Below are positions 19,122-32,332 of a stretch of DNA of 64,000 nt, piece after piece (within the stretch, counting starts at the first letter, position 1; each line of letters opens with the position of its first letter). The translations under genes were made by a program, and so were the position numbers. This DNA is from Larimichthys crocea (Eukaryota > Chordata > Actinopteri > Sciaenidae): positions 2,284,642 through 2,348,641 of the forward strand of contig NC_040013.1 of assembly GCF_000972845.2 (NCBI RefSeq), read 5' to 3'. A model generated the notes under the pieces. It was not told the origin of the DNA. It ran no database searches and worked only from the letters and a program-made list of their open reading frames with translations.

Positions 19122-20242
19122 TGGGCTGCCACAAACGATTATTTTCATAGTCGACTAATCACCGATTATTTTTTCGATTAGTCGACTAATCGGATTGTAC
19201 GTAAATTGACTGTCCCGGAAAGAGGCGGGTTGGCGGGCGCTGTAAAGCTCGCAGACGGTGCCGTGAGCCACCTTCGCCCCCGAGTAGAGTTGTCACGATA
19301 TTAAAATGAGTAACCACGATACTATACCAGACAAAGTATCGCGGTTCCGGGTATTATCGCGATACTGCGGCCTTTTTTTTTATTATTATTATTTTTATAA
19401 ACTGCAATGTATTTGTACAAGTTAGTTTGAAACAACGACGTTTGTTTTTTAAGCAAAATTAGTGTTGCCACTGACGAAGACGCCACGGCAGACTCGCTGC
19501 TCGGGCCCGGTGCTTCTGCCATGGTGAGTGTGTTGTCTCGTGTCTGGGCGAGACAGAACTTTAGCTTGTTGTTTGTTCTGAAGCGAGTTTCTATCGAAGC
19601 GGAGCTGTCTTCGCGGAGTTCGTTCTTGCCGGCAGAAACACACGAACAGCCAATCAGCTAACAGACGGGCGGACCCAGCGTGCGGAAACAGCCTATCATA
19701 TCCCTGGACGTCACCAGTAACAGGCAAACAGCCAATCATTCAGCAGCTGTGTAGTTCGGTTGCGGTTCCATGTTGGTTTGTTTACAAAGGAGTAGCATGC
19801 AGTGAGAAGCCGGGAGGAGAGCAGAGGCGGCCGCTATGTAGTGGACACTGGCACCGGTAGTATAGTAATCCACGGTAGTACCGTCGTGTAAAATTTCTAG
19901 TATAGTAGCGACGGTTATGGTTTGGCACCGCGGGGTACCGTGTATACCGTGGGTATCGTGCAACTCTACCCCCGAGTCTTTCCATGCCGACCCAGAGCCG
20001 CCGCGGAGCAAATGCGCCGGGGAGAGGTCCCACGAGGGGATCCTCCCGTACTGTCCGGCCGTCCCTGACCCGCCGAGTTGAATCCCCCGGGCAGACTTGC
20101 GTGGAAGTTGCGGAAAAATCTCGGTGATTGGTTAAAATTGCAACACCGCCCTGAAGTTGCGTTAAAGTTGCAAATCGACTACTAAATTAGTTGTCGACGA
20201 TTTTGTTCGTTGACATAATCGTGACTAATCGTGGCAGCCCTA
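19122..20242. mobile_element. Outer hAT-like non-autonomous element, split by a nested insertion
   Basis: The ends are an imperfect terminal inverted repeat: left TGGGCTGCCACAAACGATTA, right ATAATCG...TAATCGTGGCAGCCCTA. Just inside both ends are ATTAGTCGACTA-type motifs that are common in fish hAT relatives. The interior is GC-rich without a long frame. A second element (19285-19968) interrupts it. Without that insertion the element is about 430 bp. No clear target duplication remains at the outer edges. Confidence 0.6.
19285..19968 (-). mobile_element. hAT-type miniature element with perfect 8-bp target duplication (copy A)
   Basis: The ends are TAGAGTTGTCACGATA (left) and TATCGTGCAACTCTA (right), inverted repeats differing by one base. 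They are flanked by the identical octamer CCCCCGAG at 19277-19284 and 19969-19976. An 8-bp duplication and TIRs opening with TAG are hallmarks of the hAT superfamily. The element is 684 bp and encodes no transposase. On the minus strand it keeps an ATG in good context (19522) opening a short frame MAEAPGPSSESAVASSS, which may be the first residues of the parental transposase. It was inserted into the outer element and is therefore younger than it. Confidence 0.85.
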
Positions 20243-21848
20243 TCTGAGACCAACATTACACACACAGCCCCTTGTAGTTGTGAGGATATGCTCAGTTTAT
20301 TTTGGGTTGTTTTGGACAGGAATCAGATGAAATAAGCCGTTGTGTTGAAGAGGTTAAAGCTCAGATGATAAATAATGAAATGCCTGTTTTTTTAATTGTG
20401 ACCCAAACATGCAGTCATGACCTCGATAATTGTGCCACAGTGAGCTGAATCCTGAATTATTAAACAGCAAATCATGACTTTACATTACGGCTTCAGAAGT
20501 AACGCGTGATTACTTAATCATATTTCCTCCGGAGTGGTGACAGATTACTTGGAAATGAAGTGCGACCGCGGGATCACACACTTGTTACCATGTCACTGGA
20601 TTTATGATAATTCATCTTTTTAATACTGAAAGATAACAATGGGAGTGTTAATCATACGATGTGTGTGTTACCACCACCTGTCTCTTTTCTTCCCAGCGGT
20701 GTTTATCTGATGCTCGGTTCATGTGCGGCACAGTCACTGCTTCATCAGTTTCCTGTTCTGATGTTAACTCCATATCGTTTCTGAGAATAAGATGAATTTG
20801 ATATGACTGTTGATATGACTGCAGAGCTAATAGTGTGTGTACTTCATTTTGTTTTGGGTACAGTGTTTGCGCCCTGGTATTGCACATGGGATATCCAGTG
20901 TTTTCACAATTTCCTTTTCACTCAATACTCTAAGACTGAGTGTCTCGGCCCTGAAAGCTCGTCTGAACGTCTTCTCCTCTGGACGAGGTCTGACCTGACC
21001 TTGTTAAACACTTCTAATTGTAGGAAGTCGCCCTGGAGGCAGCAGATAAAGTGACAGAGCCCGCGGTGAAGTTGGTTAAGTTCTGTGATACCTGTGATAT
21101 TTAAGCACAGGGCGGGCGACTGAACATGTGAAGAAAACTTCCATGCACCACCACTGTGATTAACTACACATGTAACCTGATAACAACAACAGAACTCGAT
21201 ATGATAAGCAGGTCTTCATATCGTGTTTGCTGTAGAAACATGGATTTCTGTCCACATATTATGAGGGCTCAACAATAAGCACTGCCGATTGCCCAGGGGC
21301 TACTAAAGCGCCACGTCGGGCTCATGAATCTAGTTGCAAGTGTTTCAGTTATCCTGGAAACAGGATACAGTTTAGTTGGGCTGCGTTACAGGATGCGGGT
21401 CAAACTCTGACTATGTTAGCTCAGTTTGCCGCAAGTTTGAGAGCAAGGGGGATAAAATGTGTCATGTTTCAGAAAAACGTTGCTGGAGAGCTGACGGCTT
21501 CTCACTTCCATGAGAGTCTTTGTTGTTAATTGATAACCACAAATAAATAAAACCCTGAAATTGTAAGCGACCCTCAGAATTTCACCAAATACTCGCCGAC
21601 GTCAGCTCTCAGTTCTTTGACGGTTGACGTAAACTTTCCAGTCGGTACCAGAAGAGTATTGAGGTTCAGTACCAAGCCGGAATGGTAAAACCTCGTGTAC
21701 TCATGAGGTACATGAAGTATTTCGGTTGCTGAACAGTGTAAGAAATTATCTGAAAAGGAAGTGTGAAGAGGATGTTGGCTCAAGCATGAATGCCTTTTTG
21801 TAGAAAGTGAAATCTTTTGAATGTCTATAAAAAGCACTTTGTTCCATT

Positions 21849-21849
<1 letters not shown>

Positions 21850-21893
<44 letters not shown>
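21850..21893. repeat. (TG)n microsatellite
   Basis: About 22 TG units in gapvd1 intron 1. Confidence 0.9.
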
Positions 21894-21895
<2 letters not shown>

Positions 21896-23199
21896 TGGGT
21901 GGAGAGGCTTTTTTCACTTTTACTCTGCTGATATTCACTTACATTTGTTTTGTGTTTCACGTTTCAATAATCTCAGATTTTATACGTGATGTTGCTGAAG
22001 TGGTTGGACATTTGGAATCCCGCGTTTGCCTCTGCCACCGTGTTGTTATAATTACGGTGCGTACACGGATGTCACGGTTGAGCGCTCGGCCGTCTTGTTT
22101 CTCATGTGAACAGCATTCAGTGGCTACGATCGCTCTCACACAACTCCGAAGGTTGCAGATTATGTCTCTTATGTGCTGTCTGTTGTCCAGTTTCTCTTCT
22201 GCTTTAGAGTTCCTCAGCGCGCTCCACGACTGACTCACCAGGTAGCTCCATGCGGCGGATGGCGTCGGTGCTTAGGGGCACGGGAGGTTGTGACGAATTG
22301 AACCTCTTCGCTGGCCACTTCATAGCCTAGTTGCTTTTTCACTTCCTTCCAAGTATGTGAGGAATGTGCTTATTCAAGAACACGAGCGTGTGCGTGGAAG
22401 CGCTCCGTGTGTGTACATGTCGGCCCGTCACTTCTGACGTCAACTCAAACAAAAGGAACCAAAGAACGACGAAGCGTTTTTCATCAGCCTCGATCCAGAT
22501 CAACAACTGGAAGCTTCACCAGGTGGTTAAGTTTTAGTGCAGCCTGTCTGCTGGAAGTTTTCAAGAAGTAATAGTACTCAGATTGAGTTTCTGTTCTCTC
22601 CTGAAGTCACACAGTATTAGTGACCGTAATAGTAAACACTGGGCGGAAGAGCAGATTCAGAAGTATGGGATGAAATCATACTCAACGGACAAGTGACGCA
22701 TTTACAAGACTCCTGGATAATTTATTGATTTGTTAATCAAGAGATAATTATTGTGGAGCTACTTCCACAGTCGTTGACTCTTTCCAGCACCTCAGATCTG
22801 AATATTTTCTTTGGCAGTGAACTGAATATTTTTGGCTCTTGGAAAAATGGTGATGGACGTTATCGTTAATTTCTGTCATTTTTAAGCAAGTAGTCACTGA
22901 TGATGAAAACAATCTTTAGTTAAATTCCAGCTCACGTCACCACCACTGACCTGCACATTTCAATATTTGCAATATTCCAAAAGGTTTGAGAGATTTACAA
23001 ATCCTTTACATTAAACTGTAAACAGCTTAAAGACATTTAATAAACAGAGAATTAGATGCTTGCAACACGTTCCAAGTTGGGACAGGTTCACTGTGATCAC
23101 TGTGTTACATCACCTTTCTCTTTACAACACTTTGTGAGGACACTGATTGTTGTTGGTTTGGAAGTGTGTTGACAGTTCTTTCCCTTTCTTGCTTCATAT

Positions 23200-23724
23200 C
23201 CCGCGGTGCCGAATCGTAACGGTTCCTACTACACTAGAAATTCTACAGGACGGTCCTACCGTGGATTACTCCCGGCTTCTCACTGCATGCTACTCCATGT
23301 AAACAAACCAACACGGCAACTACACAGCTGCTGAATGATTGGCTGTTTGCCTTTTACTGGTGACGTCCAGGGATATGATCGCGCACAGCTTACAGTCACA
23401 AACACGAGACAACACTCTCACCATGGCAGAAGCACCGGGCCTAAGCGCCGAGTCTGCCGCGGCGTCGTCGTCAGTGGCTCCACTAATTTAGCTCAAAAAA
23501 ACAAACTCGTTGTTTCAAACTTGTTTCTACTTCACCAGTATTATGTTTATCATGCACCACACAGCATTATAAGTCATTAATAAGTATTTATAACTTGTAC
23601 AAATACATTGCAGTTCATAAAAATAATAATAATAAAGGCTGCAGTATCGCGATAATACCCGGAACCGTGATACTTTGTCTGGTACCGTATCGTGGTTACT
23701 CATTTTGGTATCGTGGCAACTCTA
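23200..23724 (+). mobile_element. Second copy of the hAT-type miniature element (copy B), truncated
   Basis: The sequence follows the reverse complement of copy A over most of its length: the CCGCGGTGCC segment, the TGCTGAATGATTGGCTGTTT segment, the CACCATGGCAGAAGC start-codon context (ATG at 23423), the (AAT)n tract and the terminal ATCGTGGCAACTCTA. It lacks about the first 45 bp including the left TIR. It also lacks an internal block of about 130 bp, and has an extra segment of about 65 bp near 23525-23590. Its short frame MAEAPGLSAESAAASSS ends at a stop after 22 codons. It is in opposite orientation to copy A. Confidence 0.8.
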
Positions 23725-23812
23725 ACTGTGAGACAGGTAGGACAGTCTAGTACCTGCACTCTTTTACTGTTGTAAGACGTGCAGAATACGTCTGGTCACC
23801 CCTGAAGAAGAC

Positions 23813-23901
23813 GTCGTCTGGATGGCAGCATATGTTGCTACTAGTGTTGCTCCGATCGATCGGCTGCCAGATGTCGTCTGGATGGCAGCATATGTTGCTA
23901 C
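23813..23901. repeat. 29-bp direct repeat flanking a TCCGATCGATCGG palindrome
   Basis: GTCGTCTGGATGGCAGCATA plus nine further identical bases occurs at 23813-23841 and again at 23873-23901. The 31 bp between include GTTGCTCCGATCGATCGGC, which resembles a transposon end found in fish genomes. The layout could be a long target duplication around a tiny element, or a local tandem duplication with an insertion. Confidence 0.8.
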
Positions 23902-24492
23902 CAAACCTAAGACTGAGTATTAACGGTGCCTTCACAGATGTGCATGTTGCTGATGCTCTGGGCGCTAATGGTGACTATCTGGATGGTCCTTTTTCCACTT
24001 TATCCTGGAGGACACAACCATAATTTCAAAAAAACAGTTTAAAATTTGGACTCGAGAGAAGTCTGCAAAGTTTCTAGATGTTGCTGATATACGTTTCTTT
24101 CAACTGTGCGTTGAGAAATGTTCTTAAATTGTTGGACTATTTGTAGTTTTCACAAAGAACCTCACCCCACTCCTTGTTTGTTCCACTTTTTATACCCTGT
24201 CATGATACTACTGTATCACCTGACACCAGTGAACCTGTTTACCTGTGGAATGTCTCAGCAGGTGTTTCAGTATTTTGTTGCTCCTGTAGGAACTTCTTTG
24301 GAACGTGTTGCAGACTTCACATTCGTCACAATCAGAGTATATTTAAAAAAGACAGTTTGAACATTAAATATCTTGTTTTCAGTTGAATATGGGTCAAAGA
24401 TGTTTATTGTTATTTACTCTCGGAAGCAGTTATAGTTCCTCCTGTGAAGACACAGTTTATGTTACGACAGCTATGCTTTAGTATATTGCCAC

Positions 24493-24843
24493 TATGGTTG
24501 CAAAGGGGTGGAAAGTTTCCAGTAAATTTCTAGAAACTTATCTGAAACTTTCCATGGGATGTTAAGATAGGGAATTCGGGAAATATTCCAAATCAGAAAC
24601 TAATGGGAATTTATGTGAATTGTGGGTAACTTAAACAAACTGTATTGTATCCAAACATAAAAATAAACATTTAGTTTTGTCATCAGCAGACGTGCAAAAT
24701 AAGACAATTTAAAAACAAAACAAAACATTTCAACAGATTTATTTGCAAGTAGAATTATTTTATTGAACAATATTATGCAGTCCACAAGCTCAAATGTCTT
24801 CTCTGTGTGCTCTGGGCTCTAAACTTTGAATTTTGCAACCCTG
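24493..24843 (+). mobile_element. hAT-type miniature element (GGTTGCAAA family, copy 1)
   Basis: The ends are TATGGTTGCAAAGG and TTTTGCAACCCTG, inverted repeats over GGTTGCAAA. The flanking octamers ATTGCCAC and ATTGTCTC agree at 6 of 8 positions, consistent with a decayed hAT target duplication. The left part carries the GGAAAGTTTCC/GGGAATT-type repeats seen in this teleost family. A related copy in the opposite orientation lies at about 40455-40900. Confidence 0.65.
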
Positions 24844-25695
24844 ATTGTCTCACCTGTTTCTCCCCTAACCGTAAAATAACACACTGAATTAGTATTGAAC
24901 TAAAATGGGTCTTTTATTTTTTTTATTTCTCCGACCAGCCACAGTAATCGGAGATCAGTAATCACTGTTTATTCTTAGTTTGCTCAGGGAGTTCAATGTG
25001 GAGTCTATCATTATGTATTTAAATCTGCATAACCAATTTGATTTGTCAGGCATATCTTCTCCAGCGTTGTGGTTGTCTGTTAGCCTGCGAGCAGCGACAC
25101 CGCCTCGTAGTCATTCCCACTCTCGAGGCACTTTTTCACCAGTCCAGTCTCATTCTCCTCCCGGAGCCATAACCCCACAGCTAAATCTGTGTTTGCCATG
25201 TTAGCAAGCGGCCACAAAGAGGCTTTTGTGCCGAGGATTCACCAGGAAATCTTTCAGATTTCATGCACTCAGCTTGGTTTGTATGTCTTGGCTGTGTATG
25301 TTTGGAAAAAGGAGGGGGGGGATTTGCATATTCTGTGCGGCGTCTCCAGAAAAAGCTTGTGAAAAAAGCGTGCTTTTGCTGTTGTCGTGCGAGGCACATG
25401 GAATGCAAATGAGTTCCCTCGTGTGACGCGAGCATCATGCATGAGCTTGTGTTCATCCAGGCCTGTCCTGTAAATACTTGTACATTAAAATAACTCCAGG
25501 CGTAACTTGAATCATACTTTAATATTTACCAAAGAGCATTTCCTCTTCAACTCAGCAACCAAACTTTGGTCTAACATTTGATAAAAAGGTTATTTGCTTT
25601 TGTTCAGTTTCCCTTCCACAATCCTCATTCACCCGTTTCCATTCCGTCTTTCTTCCTCCAGTCATTTAGCTCTCTGCCCGTGTGAGCCGGTGAAG

Positions 25696-28600
25696 ATGGT
25701 GAAGCCAGACATCCACACTCTGGCCCACCACCTGAAGCAGGAGCGGCTGTACGTGGCGTCGGAGAAGCAGCTGATCCAGAGGCTCAACAGCGACGTGCTG
25801 AAGACGGCCGAGAGGTTGTACCGGGCCGCGTGGATCGCCAAGCAGCAGAGGATCAACCTCGATCGTCTCATTCTCACCAGGTCAGGCCTGCCATCGTTTT
25901 AAAAGGAATAGTTCAAACATTTTGGGAATGTCCTTTCTTTTCAAATGTGAGATGAAAATATGGATTTCATTCTCAGGACTAATATTGCATGAAGAGGAGT
26001 CAGAGCGCTAACAGCTCTCTCTTCAAACAGAAATGTCAAAATTAGAATTTGTGGTTTTCGGGGGAGTTTTGAAAGTTAACGTTTCCTGTTCTGCGTGCCT
26101 GTGATTTGTTTTTGTATCCTTCAGTCAACAGAAAATGTTTATGAATAAATGACAGAGAGGAATTAATAATTAAAGAATAATTAAAGTACTGGTAGATGCA
26201 AATATTTACAAGTTTAAAAATAGGGAACACCCATGTGTATAAAACATTATAAACATACTTATAATGTTTTATATTGTGCAGTTTATTATTGGTTTATTAG
26301 CTATAAGCATTCATAAATATTCATTGCTTTTATAACAGTAATCATAACACACTGTAAAGCTTTTATAATGACTTCTAAGGTCATATAATGTCACTCACTG
26401 ATGGATCACACAGATGTAATACATTATTATATTGTATAATGGGGTTATAATTACTTTCAGGTTATGGTTTTTAGACCTGCTGCATTTGTAACAACTCCTG
26501 TCCTACAGTGCCGAGGCCTCTCCGGCTGAATGCTGCCAACATGCCAAAATGCTGGAGGACACGCAGTTTGTCGACGGCTACAAGACTCTGGGCTTCCAGG
26601 AGACCATCTACGGCGAGTTCTTGGCCAGGTTGAGGGATAACCCCAGACTGGTGGCGTCGTGTCTGGTGGCAGGAGAGAGGCTGAACCAGGAGCACACCCA
26701 GGGGGTCATCCACACAGTCTTCACCTCACTCTACGGCAACTGTATCATGCAGGAGGATGAGAGCTATTTGCTACAGGTCGGCGGCCCCTACCTGTGTCTA
26801 GTGTAATTAATTTGCAATTTAATAGCCTCTCAGTAAGACAAGATGTTTTATCTGCTGCAAATCTTTCTCGCCAACTCCCAGGTGTTACGATACCTGATAG
26901 AGTTTGAGCTGAAGGAGAGCGACAACCCTCGCCGTCTACTGCGACGGGGAACCTGTGCCTTCAGCATCCTTTTCAAGCTCTTCTCTGAGGGCCTGTACTC
27001 AGCCAAGCTCTTCCTTACTGCCACCCTCCACGAACCCATTATGCAGCTGCTGGTGGAAGATGAAGACCACCTGGAGACCGACCCAGCCAAGGTGACGGAG
27101 CGCCTCACTCCGGCCCAGCAGGAGCGCTTCGGAGAGAAGGGCTCCGAGGGCTACAAACAACGGGTGCAGGCGGCCGTGGAGGCCAACGAAGCCAAGCTGG
27201 TCGCTTTGGTCAACAAGTTTATCGGTTACCTGAAGCAGAACACCTACTGCTTTCCCCACAGCCTGCGCTGGATCGTGTCGCAGATGTACAAGACTTTGTC
27301 GTGCGTGGAGCGTCTGGAAGTGGGCGAGGTGCGCACCATGTGTACGGACCTGCTGCTGACCTGCTTCATCTGCCCAGCTATAGTTAACCCAGAGCAGTAT
27401 GGGATCATCTCAGATGCCCCCATCAACGAAGTGGCCCGCTTTAACCTAATGCAGGTCGGTGACACAGCACGTGTTCTGTTCACACGTCAAATATTTGGGA
27501 ATCATTCAACAGTGTAGACTGATATCGTGTTCTTTCTTCCTTCTACAGGTGGGGCAGCATTTGCAGCAGTTGGCCATGGCTGACGATGATGCAGACCCCA
27601 GACGGAAAAGCAGTTTGTCCAAATTTGATAAGGTCTGTGCACCCATGTGATTTATTAAAGGTTCTTAATAATAACACTTCTGGGCGTTAAGTGAAATGCC
27701 GTCAGCATCCTGTTGCTCGTGCACTCCATAAACGCTGAGACTGAACACTCAAAGGAACTTCGAATACTTAAAAATAGCATGCTGTTTGCAAACCACCCCA
27801 TCAGCCAGCACCACGAAGCAGCTAACGCCAGAGAAAATCAACTCCGTTACTCACTTCTTTGACCTTTCCTCGTCTCTGTCTGCAGAGCTGCGTCGCTGCC
27901 TTTCTGGACGTGGTGATCGGAGGAAGAGCCGTCGAAACTCCACCCATGTCCTCGATGAACCTCCTGGAAGGCCTCAGTCGGACCGCCGTCTATATCACAC
28001 ACAACCAGCTGCTCGTGCTGGTAAGCTGATGTAAACGAATGCAACATTAGCAACCACTATTAAAGTTTTGAGTTATTGTGTGCTGCCACACGTTTTTGAC
28101 CTTGAGAACGACACATTCTAAAAACTGCCACGCTTGTATCTCAGGTACTCCCTATAGACAAGGTGATTTGATAAGCTTTTAGAGCACCTTGCTGCACACA
28201 TTTGCATATCTCCTGAAACTCCTAGGACTACTTAAAACGATCCAGTACAGAGGTCAGGTACAGCACAGACGCCTAACAATGCTAATCTGTGCAGTTAGTT
28301 TTCAGGCGTAGTTTGTGGTGTTGTTGAACAGATATCTTGTTGCTGCACCGTCCTTCGGTCGCCATGCAAGTAAATCACTTGCAGTGTGTGAAAGCTGTAA
28401 TAAACGTGTGACAAACCTGTAAGTAGCTCGTCAGTGCAGCCGACATACAGCTGCAAACAGCAGAAATGTGGCAAGAAGAAAGGCTGATGTATTAACCTAT
28501 CCCATGACCTTCGTGTGGCTCCAGTGTACGGTGTGTGTATCAAAACATGATGATGTTTATGTCGGGACTTAAGGCAGCTTAAGTACCTTTTGGCTGTGGC

Positions 28601-31600
28601 AAGCGCGAACTTGTCACCTCACGCCCATCCTGAGAATAACCGCTGACTTCCAGTGATTGATTCATCCTGATGATCTGAAGACTTAAACTCTTCCACTTCC
28701 TGCACAGGTGGACTTTGTGCGGAGCGTCATGGCGGGGGACCATCTTCGGGAGGAAGAGCACATGGCTCTGGAGACCCTGGTTGCCAACGTGCCCCAGAAT
28801 CGAACTGTGAAGAGCAACAGTCTGGAGCTGACTCCCTCCAACACCCCCCAGCTCTCCCCAGCCACCACTCCTGCCAACAAGAAGAACCGGCTCCCCATAG
28901 GTACCTTCCTCCACGGCCTCTAAGCCTCTCTCCTCCTGCTGCCACTCTGGTTTTTAGAGTACCGACAGAGTGATGCAGCCTCTTGTGATTTCCTGATGTG
29001 AGGATTTAGAGGATATTTTGCTTTTTTTAAATACCACCACAGTTTGGAACGAGAACTGGAATATAGAAGTGTAATATTTAGTCTAATGAGAAGCAAAATA
29101 AACAAGTAGAGTTGAGTGGTGATGGCTAGTGAAAGGCCTGTGTTTTATAAGAAGCTAATGAGCTTCTTCTCAGCTTGTTATGAAGATAATTAGCATGGCC
29201 TGGATTGAGGCTCAATTACAGAAATGACAACCAATTAAATTACCAAATATAAATGAACTCATTTTAATTGGAATGGATGGAAAAGATGCATAGACTACCT
29301 TCATTAGCATTCTCAAGACAAATGACGCTGCAGCAACACCCCCTTAATTAGAAATGAACCACTTGTGCTCGCTTCTCTGAAATATGACGTTTACACACAC
29401 ACACACACATACACAGTCTTGATACTTGAAATTTTTAAAAATTCTAAGATTTGCTCTGTATTCTTTCTTTCCAACTCTCCTCTCCTGCCCTTTGTCCTTC
29501 TCCTTTTCCTGCTGTGCTGCCAATGAATGACCAGGACAACACTTAGCAGCTATAACATCCTGGGACCCCACAGCCACCACTCTGTCTGCTCACATTCCAT
29601 TAGTAACCCCGTTTGGTGGGTAGCCTGTCGGTCGTGTTAGAGCTGGAGAGAGCTTAACCGACGTGTTTGTAATTTTCACCCAGTCGCGTGTTAGATAACA
29701 CTCATCCCAGCTGCACAGTAACCTCCCCGCCTCGCCACCCAGCACTGCTGTTGTCCATGTTCTCTCACCACGCTTGCTTCGCCTTGCACCGTGATTTGGC
29801 TCATTATCAAGAGCTAAAAATGTTTCTCCACTCATTTCGTTTTCTGAGTTTTTTCCCCCCCTTTTTGTTTTGCTTCCTCATTCAGCGGATTATGGCTTTT
29901 CATTACCAGGTAGAGTGAGGAAATATAATCCACCTTCTTCCTTCTGGTCTGTGTTTGAGTTGTGCTCAGAGTAAATGAGACACTAGTGCAGTTACTCCAC
30001 CACAGTGACGGTGTAGCATCCACTCATCTCTGCGAGAGCAAAGGCAAAACTGACTCTGAGGATTTGAGTGATTGTATTTGCTCCTTTTCTTCAAATGATT
30101 AATTCTCTCTCTGTATGCTTTTATGGAAGCATTGTTCATGTTAATCATTTGCATTGAGGAAGAAACTGTAATTCTCTGGAGATGGTTGGAGAAGTTGAGC
30201 ACTGGGTGCAGTGTCCAGTGGATGGAGCTAAAGACTCGATGCTCCAGCCACAAAAACACAGGACTGAAATATGTCTTTAGAGTCGTATGAATCTCATGTG
30301 CTGCAAATTTAATCCTAAAAAACACTGGACGAAGGTCAGTCTGTATTCCCACATGCACAGCACTAGAGCTGCTGACAACTGATAAAATCCTTTTTCATCG
30401 TTTTGAGTCATTTTCTAAAGAAAAAATGTCCAAATTTTCTGATTTCAGCTCCTCAAATATATCTTTTTTTTTTTCTTTAGTCCTCTATGACGGCAAACTG
30501 AACATGTTTGGGTTGTGAACAAAACATTTGAGGCTTTTTTTATAGACCAAACAACCAAACGATCATCCGATGAATTGCTAATGAAAACAGTGGATTAGTT
30601 ACCACCCCACAGAACTCCATGTTTCATGTATTTTATAGCAGATCCGGCGTCTCATGAGCAAAGCTTTCATCTGCTTCCATGTGTGTTTTTAACAGCAAAG
30701 TGGGCAAACCATTTTGAGATTGTCATGCTAAAAGAGAGTTTATTATTTATTATTGTTACTAACCACTGTCTAACACGGAGACAGGAGAAATAAACTCATC
30801 TTTAATGTCACACCAGTGTTAAAGGAATAATTGGAAAGATCATTTTGACAGTTTCTTTGTGAATCTGTTAAAGTAAAGAAATGTCATGGTCATTACTTAA
30901 TAAGCAGATCCAGGCAACACGTTTGTGTGACATCCCAGATGAGAGTCTCTGCTGTTTGGTGAAACATGCACACATAAAACCAACAACATATGCTGTTGTT
31001 TAATGTGACTCTCAGATAATAACACTGTCTCCCTACTAATTCCCTCCAACTGACCAACCAGCAGCTGCTCGCAGCCGCAGCCGTACCAACATAGCCCAGG
31101 AGGGGGAGGCAGAGGCCAGCTCCCAAGAATCCCTCCAGGAGCTGATGCCAGAGGAGGTGCTGGTGATTTCACTAGGAACTGGTCCTCAGACTGTCCCTGG
31201 GATGATGTCAGAGAATGAGGTAATGTGACTTGAATTAATGTGCTCATTTGCAGGAGAGATGATGATGTGATAAATTCAATGTCATATTTTTTCCCCCCCC
31301 TGTCACTGAAGACCCCTTAGAGTCATGGCCCGTCGTACATTTTGTAGCGTGTGCTTGCAATGTTACGCAATTGATAAGAAACTCCTCACTCCTCTCTTTG
31401 CCATCTTTGAGTGAGGTAATGCCTCTGGCGAGAATGACTCACCGCGGAGCAAGTTTGCAACCGAACATGAGCTAATTTTTTTTTTTTTTTTAATGTATTC
31501 ACATCCTCTCCCATCTGCTCTCTAGGTTTTGAACCTGCAGATGGCTGATGGGGCCCAGGGGGACGGCCATGCTGATGATACTAAGCTGCACGGTAAACCA

Positions 31601-32299
31601 GACAAAACCCTGCGCTTCTCCCTCTGCAGTGACAACTTGGAAGGCATCTCGGAGGGTCAGTGTGACACGTAAAGCCGAAACAGATTGCTGTTTTTCTTTT
31701 TAGAAACTGGGAAAGTGTGTTTTTGTTCAGGTTGTAGAACTCCCGTTTATGCTCTGATACACACTTTTAAAGGTCAAAACTGGTCGATGAGCTTAAAGTA
31801 ACTGGATTACTCACTGACCCTGTTACCTTGTGTGTGTTTTTATTTATTCGTTTTTTCCCCCTCAGGTCCATCCAATCGCTCAAACTCTGTGTCATCTCTG
31901 GACCTGGAGGGAGAGTCTGTTTCTGAACTCGGAGCCGGACCATCAGGGAGCAACGGGGTGGAGGCTCTACAGCTTTTGGAGCATGAACAGGGTATGTGTG
32001 TGTGTTTGTGTGTGCGAGTTAGAAGCATGAATATAATATAAAAACAATAGATAAACGATAGTTCCATGAAACACATTGATCTAACACACTCTGGATGTCT
32101 CCTTCAGCCACCACTCAGGACAACCTGGATGACAAACTTCGCAAGTTCGAGATCAGAGACATGATGGGTCTGACGGATGATCGCGACATCTCCGAGACGG
32201 TCAGCGAAACGTGGAGCACCGACGTGCTCGGCAGCGACTTTGACCCCAACATGGACGAAGATCGGCTGCAGGAAATAGCAGGTGGGGGCGTGGCTGCGT

Positions 32300-32332
<33 letters not shown>

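Larger units (their letters stand above)
18337..25661 (+). other. gapvd1 intron 1
   Basis: A 7.3 kb first intron. It begins with CpG-rich sequence and an AGCT-type array. It then carries a nested pair of hAT-like elements (19122-20242), a (TG)n tract at 21850-21893, a second inverted copy of the inner element (23200-23724), a 29-bp direct repeat (23813-23901) and a further hAT-like element (24493-24843). No coding exon is visible. Its 20.3-23.1 kb part holds nothing I can classify. Confidence 0.6.
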
